Shown here in pieces: positions 57,835 to 64,000 of a stretch of 64,000 nucleotides of DNA. The notes under the pieces are model-generated. The model was not told the origin of the DNA, did not search any database, and saw only the letters and a list, made by a program, of their open reading frames with translations. The first letter of the stretch is position 1. Every line of letters starts with the position of its first letter. Location: the NCBI GenBank assembly GCA_015178975.1, contig WHVD01000049.1, positions 124,001 to 188,000 of the forward strand, given 5' to 3'. Origin of the DNA: Hysterangium stoloniferum. Lineage: Eukaryota; Basidiomycota; Agaricomycetes; Hysterangiales; Hysterangiaceae. The position numbers and the translations under genes are program-made.

Positions 57835-58637
57835 GACTATTGTCTCACAAAATTGATCCAGAGTCCAGTACCTGTTGCCACTAACAATGTTGCCTGTGCT
57901 CGAAATCCCAGAAACGGCACTCCGGCATCTAATCGGTATTAAATGCGTATTACCTTTAACGTAGACGATTTTCAATGAGAAATATCCCATATAGCCCGAG
58001 AGATTTGAGATGAGACGCGTTGAGGATCGCAAATCCGCTTGAGCAGTCATGTGTTGATGTGACACCCCTCCCTGTGTCGACCAACGCAGCTATTTCTGAA
58101 GTTCTCTCGACCATTCACATTGCTACAAAAGGACTTGCGATGGATGCTTTGGAGACGTATAAGAAGAAGGATTCATCTAAGAGCATGCCCTCGCCCCTGT
58201 TTGTGTAGTATAATGGCCTAACTCGTTTTGGAGCCGTCGTAAGGTTTAAAGCGGTTGGGAGTACACCAATCATGAAGGAAAACATTTATTGATTACAGTT
58301 GCTTATATATTTCAAGTGGCCATCCAGTTTTTGAGGAGGCAGCTTGGGCGGACCATTGGTATGCTTAACGCTTGTTACGGTTGTTGGTTCTAAGTTTATA
58401 TTATTTTACACAATTCACATATATCAATCAGGTTTTTTTGCCTACACTAAATGATATTGTAGGAAACTTATACAAGGTTCGTTAGTCTCCCAATCAAAGT
58501 CGGTATTTACGCCAGACATGACCTACTTATGTAGTGCTTTTCGACAGACGACCATTTGATTGTAAATTACTGGTACCATTTGTTCCCGTGAGCTGACTTC
58601 ACACCGCAGCTCTACAGCAGCCCTGAAAGCTGATGGG
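57835..58637 (+). pseudogene. Tandem, intron-retaining ATG12 pseudogene
   Basis: The stretch repeats, diverged, the segment 56795-57621. It starts in the shared promoter (ACCTGTTGCCAC against TCGGTTGCCACC) and runs through exons and introns to the last exon (58611-58637). The start codon position is GTG at 58074. Exon 1 still reads TNAAISEVLS and MDALETYKKKDSSK, and exon 2 reads VVRFKAVGSTPIMKENIY before a stop. The exon coding LRKELGW is shortened, and the final codons no longer give the Trp-Gly end. Introns are kept, so it arose by DNA duplication, not reverse transcription. Confidence 0.88.
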
Positions 58638-59392
58638 ACACTATAAATGTTGATTTCATTGTAGAACTTCCTGAAGCTCAAGCTTTGACTCCATCATGGT
58701 AGTGGTGGACTCTATAAGTAAATGAGCTCACTTGATTCTGACCAACACCATGATCATGGGACTAGGGGCTGCATGGCTATTCCTCACTCATGTATGGAAA
58801 CTGCATGGATTACCTAGACAAGTAGGATCCAATTGTGACCCTCAATTTGTGGCCAAGTTCACTCAAGAATTGTCTCCTTTACTGGGAATAAAATTGTCCC
58901 CCACTACAGTGTATCATTCTCAGAATGGGTCAACTAAGAACTGGAACAATACTTGAGGGTCTGAATCAATGAGTGACAAGACAATTGGGATGAGCTTCTC
59001 CCATTGGCTGAATTTAGTCACAACAACATGTCTTATGCCAGTATGTAGCAGACTCTATTTATATTAGACATGGGTCATCACCCTTGTATGGGCTTTGATC
59101 TGCACCAGACTTCCTCCTATCTTGAATCTGTTAATGATTTCAAAGATCACATGGTCCATGTACTGGAAAGGGCAAAGACAGCTCTCACTAAGGCCAAGGA
59201 GGACATGGCACAGTATTACAGCCAGCAGCAAACACCTGCTCCTGATCACAATGTTGGAGATAGGATGTATTTAGATACTAGTGATATGAAAACCACTAGA
59301 CCATCAGTCAAACTATCCCATTGTAATTTGAAGCCCCTTACTGTGCAGGCCAAAGTGGGTTGTAATGCTTACCATTTATAACTCCCCAACTC
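58638..59392 (+). pseudogene. Gypsy integrase remnant (plus strand)
   Basis: The integrase core is recognisable: DFIVELPEAQ near 58660, then ARLFLTHVWKLHGLPR-type sequence with GLGAAWLFLTHVWKLHGL at 58755-58815, LSPTTVYHSQ near 58905, and the linker VLERAKTALTKAKEDMAQYY with VGDRMYLDTSDMKT near 59250. It is broken in several places and is interrupted at 59392 by an LTR, resuming at about 60850 with LHPVFNV. The 5' portion of the element is absent. Confidence 0.8.
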
Positions 59393-60844
59393 TGTTATGA
59401 CCGTGTCGCAACCCTATCGGTCCCGAGGTTATTGCCACTTATCAATGTTTCAAGTCACCATCTCGGAAACCATCGGCCCCGAAGCTGACGTATGTTTTCA
59501 CGAAGATCAAACTCCATTTACGCCCACATCAAAATAACTCGTATTGTCTGGTCAAACTTTTGATACGTCCCTTTTATTATGTTGATCCGTTCAATCTTAT
59601 GTTTCACATATGTCTATCTATATTTGTAGTCCTTGAACTATTTCCTTTTATCATAATCCCGCTCTCGGTTATCATCGGCCTCCAAACTAATCATAAACTT
59701 CCCGTTCCTAGTCAAGCTTATTGTTAATGCCATTTTCCGCCCTTCTCCCCATTAGTATTTTCTAGACGCCTGTTACTTGTATATGAACCCGCTGTAGTTG
59801 TAGTTACTAGGCAATCAGAATATCGACTCAGAATACCCTCATACGTCTGTAACAGTCCCATACTAAGAACCCCCCCATCCGCCTTCATGTGCGCTCGCCC
59901 ACTCCCGGCCCCGATGTTAAGAACTGAAAACTGACTAAATGTCGGTGGCCGACAGGGACCGATCGGAAGGACTTGGCTTCAGCTTATGTGCTGCGCCCTC
60001 GCAAATATCTGTAAGGTGTCCTTAAATTCCGGGCGGGCGAAGACTAATCCTAAAGAGCTCCTCTCGGCGAGATACCGATCGGAACCGAAGGACAAGTCGA
60101 GCGTCGGGCCAAGGGGGTCGGGGCCGGGAGTGGGCAAGCACATGCAAAGGCGGATGGGGGATTCTTAGTATGAGACTGTTACAGATGTATGAGGGTATTC
60201 TGAGTCGATATTCTGATTGCCTAGTAACTACAACTACAGTGGGTTCATATACAAGTAACAGGCGTCTAGAAAATACTAATGGGGAGAAGGGTGGAAAACA
60301 GTATTAACAATAAGCTTGACTAGGAACAGGAGGTTTATGATTAGTTCGGAGGCCGATGATAACTGAGAGCGGGATTACAATAAAAGGAAATAGTTCAAGG
60401 ACTACAAATATAGATAGACATATATGAAACATAAGATTGAACGGATCAACATAATAAAAGGGGATGTATCAAAGTTTGACCAGACAATACGAGTTATTTT
60501 GACGTGGGCGTAAACAGAGTTTGATCTTCACGAAAACATACGTCAGCTTCGGGGCCGATGGTTTCCGAGACGGTGACTTGAAACATTGATAGGTGGCGAT
60601 AACCTCGGGACCGATAGGGTTGCGACACGGTCGTAACACCCGACCCCTAGGCCCGACGCTTGACTTGTCCTTCGGTTCCGATCGGTATCTCGCCGAAAGG
60701 AGCTCCTTAGGATTAGTCTTCGCCCGCCCAAAATCTAAGGACACCCTACGGATATTTGCGAGGGCGCAGCACATAAGCTGAAGCCAAGTCCTTCCGATCG
60801 GTCCCTGTTGGCCACTGACATTAGTCAGTTTTCAGTTCTTAACA
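59393..60844 (+). mobile_element. Solo LTR (family L3) containing a second L3 LTR
   Basis: The outer copy comprises 59393-59914 plus 60639-60844, starting TGTTATGACCGTG and ending TTCAGTTCTTAACA, and is flanked by a perfect AACTC duplication. Its own length is about 725 bp. It carries the shared motif, inverted, at about 60758-60792. It was later split by the inner copy in the opposite direction. Confidence 0.92.
59915..60638 (-). mobile_element. Inner solo LTR (family L3) nested in the outer one
   Basis: It begins TGTTAAGAACTGAAAAC, ends GACACGGTCGTAACA and is flanked by a perfect CCCGA duplication. 724 bp, reversed relative to the host LTR, so the locus forms a large imperfect inverted repeat (59393-59914 against about 60110-60638). 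The shared motif lies at 59969-60003. Confidence 0.93.
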
Positions 60845-60990
60845 AACTCCCTGTATCATCTTCATCCAGTGTTTAATGTGTTAAGCTAATCCCAGTACCT
60901 GAATACCTGATTCCAGGATGCAATACTCTACCTAACCCAAAGCCAATACTGAAGAGATCCCAACTCTCCCATACTGTATGTAGGTTTCTG
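60845..60990 (+). pseudogene. Continuation of the gypsy integrase C-terminal remnant
   Basis: HLHPVFNVL at about 60860 is the usual pre-chromodomain motif. It is separated from 58638-59392 by the L3 LTR insertion. Broken. Confidence 0.65.
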
Positions 60991-62210
60991 GTGCTGGACC
61001 TTGGTTCTCAAGCAAGGGTCACAAGTGACAACATAATGTCTAATTATTGGGACATTTGTGGCCACTAGTTACATGTAACCAACTCCGGTGCTTTCCATCA
61101 GCCATGATGACTGTTTGGATCCCTGTCATTTCAGACCACCATGACTTGTTTTTCATTAGAGAACCCTTGTTGTCTCATTATCAGAACCCCCGCCCATGTC
61201 ATTACCCCTTGTGGCACCCCCAATACTCATTTATAGTACACTCCCACCCCATTCCATCTCCACTCCACCCATTCCTCCATTTCCATCTCCACGTATACTC
61301 TCACCTGCCACCTAGTATTGTTTTCTTAGTACCATACATTAGTTTCTATCTCTCCCCACCTTGTCATCACTTTCTCTGTGATCTATCCTACACTTTGCTT
61401 CTCTGATCACCCATCTGATCATACATCTCATTGTAGTATAAAGCTCTTTCATGTACATTACAGTTCTTCAGTTCAAATATTGACTTAGATTAGCCCCTCT
61501 TAGTTTTTCACCTTTTCCTCTCATCACTACATTCTTAAAGAGTGGTCTTCAACATGCCATGACCCTCTACTCTTTGACTCTTAGTGATTTGGGCCCTGGT
61601 CAATTAAGCTAAGTGTCAATTTCTACTCATATCATACTATCTGCTCTGTTTGAAATACTGGAGCAACCTGACAGTTTGTGCAAGGGCACAACACATAAGT
61701 TGAAGCCAAGCTCCACTACAGTTATAGAGTTGGACCTCCTGACTAGTACAATCTCTATCATTCCCCCCCCCCCCCTCCCCAATTAACTTGTTTCCTATCA
61801 TTGGCCCTCTGACTTAGAGCATTTCCCCTCTTCCTGGCTTAGATCTTAGCAATGACCACCAATGTGACTATCATGATACTGTGATACTATAAGGCTTTGG
61901 AGCTCTGGGTTGTTTAACACATAGATCTTGCCATGAAAATAAAGGATGTCCTACACCTCTGACCACTCTGCAGTCAAGGCTCTCTGGGAGTCACTTTGTT
62001 GAAGCTCTCATACTGCCTTATCCACTGTGTCCTCTCACAATCCCACCCACCCTGCTTTGTAGATTTTATGAAGAATGTCCTGCTCTGCCCCCACCAAACT
62101 CAGATCTTCCAGGGCTCTGATTTGAAACAGGTTAGGGCATAGTAGTATCACATCTGCATTCTCCTCTGATCCCATACCATGATCTGGCCTCTGTGACAGA
62201 GTATCTGGCT
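60991..62210 (-). pseudogene. Gypsy RNase H/integrase N-terminal remnant (minus strand), split by an LTR
   Basis: On the minus strand 61852-62210 carries an RNase H-to-integrase linker with LYFHGKIYVLNNPELQSL and YHDSHIGG. After the L2 LTR it resumes at 61111 with WKAPELV and CDPCLRTKVQ, the HHCC zinc-binding region of a gypsy integrase. It is broken in several places and opposite in direction to the remnant on its left. Confidence 0.75.
61112..61851 (-). mobile_element. Solo LTR (family L2), 740 bp
   Basis: It begins TGTTTGGATCCCTG, ends AGATCTTAGCA and is flanked by a perfect ATGAC duplication. Reversed relative to the copies at 41905 and 42979. It contains a C13 run near 61764 and the inverted shared motif at about 61678-61713. 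Confidence 0.9.
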
Positions 62211-62213
62211 TCC

Positions 62214-62540
62214 TGTTAAGGGTTGTGCAAGGCTTAATGGAGGGTTTCCAGTGAAACCTGCAGATATTTGGACTCGGCTTCAGCTTATAGGCTGCACCTC
62301 ACGAGATCATGTTGTCCAGGTTCAAATGGGCAGACAGGAATCCCAGGGAGTCCAGGCAGAGTTTGTGGGTCGAGGGGTCATGGGTTGAGAGGTCATGGGT
62401 TGAGAGGTCATGGGTTGAGAGGTCATGGGTTGAGAGGTCATAGGTTGAGAGGTCGGAATGTTGCTGATTGTAGCAATAATGTTGGAATCTGTAATACTCC
62501 GGAATGTGTAATGGGTGCATATGGCACAGCTATAGTGATC
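62214..62540 (-). mobile_element. LTR fragment with an expanded 15-bp tandem repeat
   Basis: The stretch begins TGTTAAGGGTTGTGC and carries the shared motif at 62270-62303. It then matches the early part of the L1 LTRs (TTGTCCAGGTTC, GGCAGACAGGAATCCCAGGG). The Gly/Thr-codon-like GT-rich stretch is expanded to about five units of GGTCATGGGTTGAGA at 62376-62455. The rest of the LTR is missing. Confidence 0.7.
62376..62455. repeat. Minisatellite, 15-bp unit, about five copies
   Basis: Near-perfect repeats of GGTCATGGGTTGAGA, one copy with a single change (CATAGG). The related L1 LTRs have only irregular GTCGTGGGTC-type repeats here. Confidence 0.88.
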
Positions 62541-63340
62541 CACACTTAGGGAGCCTTTTTTGAAAGCTTTGATTAAGGGAGTGTATTGAAATGTAATATA
62601 TTTTAACAATAATGTTACATTCATTTTGTTAATAAATTTGTAATTAGATGTAGAAATTCTAACTACTGTACAATTGCTTAGTAATAACAACACTTTTTGT
62701 TTGCTTCCACTGTGTATCAACATATACCTCCCCACCATAATTCTTACATCTACATAGTCTCAAATGATTTTATAAGGTTGTAAATGGTTTTAGACAACTT
62801 AAAATGTCTCTAAATGTTTTTATAGCCTTTTCCATAATTTAAATTTTTTTTAAATGCCTTTGAATATTTTGTAAACAATACTGAACATTTTTAAGTGCTT
62901 TTAGATGTTTCAAAATGATTTCTTATAATCATCAATTTTAAACACTTTAAGGGCCTTTAATTGCTTCTAAATGTTCTCAAACATATTGAAATTGGTTTAA
63001 ACAGCTTTAAATGCCTTTAAATGATGTCAAATGCTTTTAAGTCCTTTTATATATTTCCAAAGTTTCTTAAATGAGTGTAAATAATTTAAATTTTAATAAG
63101 TCCCTTTATATGCTTCTAAATGATTTTAAATTAATTAAAATTGTTGATACAGGGTAAAGCTGGGGTGGAGGGTATGTGGGGGCTGACTCCCACTGGTTCA
63201 CCTCATTCTAGCTAACATTTGCTGGTGATGTGAACACCTTTCCTCTCCATGTTGCCATAAAACCATTTTCTGTATTGAGGTAATGTTGATGTCCCGATAG
63301 CTTCACAATTAATGGTGAAATCTATGAACATTATATTTTT
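62541..63340. repeat. AT-rich block of degenerate short repeats
   Basis: From about 62760 to 63140 the plus strand repeats variants of TTTTAAATG and CTTTAAATG at roughly 10-20 bp spacing. No coding frame. Confidence 0.55.
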
Positions 63341-63487
63341 TTGTGTTCTTGGCGGTGTGCCTACAGCAATAATTTACATTGTCAGACCATGGGCCTCCTA
63401 TTTGGTGCTGGGGATACTTGCAAATTCCCTATTAAAGCATCCCCCACTCAAGGTTCACCTCACTGTAGCCAATATTCATTCTACATC

Positions 63488-63751
63488 ATGACCTCTTTCA
63501 CCTATCTTTTCAGTCTCATTGCCCTACTCTCCTTCACTTCTGCTCCTGTCATTGAATGGCAGAGTGTAAAGTCACATCACACTGGTGGCCTCCTCATGGC
63601 CCCAATGATGGCCTCCTCAGCCTCAGTGGCATCCTCGGTGGTCTTAGCCTTGGTGGTATCCTTGGTGGCTCCACTAGTGGCAGCCTGGAAGACGTTGTTG
63701 CTCCTTTTGCTGAGAGCACTTGATCCCCTCACGGTTTCCCTGGTAGGTTGA
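63488..63751 (+). pseudogene. Small secreted-protein gene, apparently frame-shifted
   Basis: ATG 63488 opens a good signal peptide (MTSFTYLFSLIALLSFTSA) followed by PVIEWQSVKSHHTGG. From about 63590 the glycine-rich continuation expected of fungal small secreted proteins (LSLSGILGGLSLGGILGG, then TSGSLEDVVAPFAES) is found in another frame, while the open frame turns into a Val/Leu-rich run ending at 63751. A TATA-like TATTAAAG lies about 55 bp upstream. It is probably a broken member of a secreted Gly/Leu-rich family. Function unknown. Confidence 0.5.
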
Positions 63752-64000
63752 AAAGTTTACCTACTGGAAGAATGTAGCTGATTCCACTTATTTTCAGATT
63801 GTATGATCAAGCATTATACATGGAACATTCTTTGAATCTCTTCTTTTGATATGAACATTCCTTCAAAGTGTTTTTCCTTCCATGGAACCTGCTTTTGATA
63901 TCCCTCCCACCTTCCCCACTCTCCTTCACATGCTTGCCCATTTACTAGTGTAATCTGATGATGTAGTGTAGTTTTTTTTTTCAAATTTGAAACCAGTTGT
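63752..64000. other. Unassigned 3' flank
   Basis: No feature recognised up to the window edge. Confidence 0.4.

Noticed and set aside
59986-60781. Similar 60-100 codon frames on both strands
   Set aside because: They lie inside the two nested L3 LTRs and repeat only because the LTRs are inverted copies.
62268-62738. Frames with repeated GHGLR or MTSQP units
   Set aside because: The repeats are translations of the 15-bp minisatellite in an LTR fragment.

Overview
The window reads as nuclear DNA of a filamentous basidiomycete, probably an Agaricomycete of the Rhizoctonia/Ceratobasidium kind. Host genes carry many introns of about 50 nt with GT...AG ends, the recognisable proteins (20S proteasome beta-3, urea permease Dur3, UBR7, ATG12) are fungal in style, and the gaps hold Ty1/copia and Ty3/gypsy elements and hAT debris. 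The genus is an inference from general resemblance; kingdom and probable phylum are better supported.

Layout. 1-12.6 kb is mostly host: a small broken-looking gene, a solo copia LTR, an intron-containing tRNA-Ala(AGC), proteasome beta-3 (-), an uncharacterised coiled-coil region (-) and a many-exon DUR3 urea/H+ symporter (-) with paired GATA motifs upstream. 12.65-22.5 kb is mobile: a solo LTR, an older LTR split by a complete gag-only element, a tRNA-like relic and a young copia element. 23.4-27.4 kb holds one well-formed unknown gene, two weak host fragments and a TA-flanked foldback with 265-bp arms. 28.7-46.6 kb is a nest of repeats: a hAT transposon (+) cut apart by a chromodomain-type Ty3/gypsy element (itself hit by an LTR), three further LTRs and an LTR inside one of those. 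47.3-57.6 kb is the best host block: two large coiled-coil proteins, UBR7 (-) and ATG12 (+) sharing a 302-bp divergent promoter, then a decayed tandem copy of ATG12. 58.6-64 kb is gypsy debris, a solo LTR nested in a solo LTR of its own family, a tandem-repeat-bearing LTR fragment, an AT-rich periodic block and a broken secreted-protein gene.

The host genes do not form one pathway. Proteasome beta-3 and UBR7 belong to ubiquitin-proteasome turnover, ATG12 is the ubiquitin-like conjugate of autophagy, and Dur3 imports urea as a nitrogen source. The most unusual observations are the gag-only LTR element with perfect target duplications, an antisense intron-bearing coiled-coil ORF between pol and the 3' LTR of the gypsy element, and a motif of about 35 bp that recurs near one end of several otherwise different LTR families.
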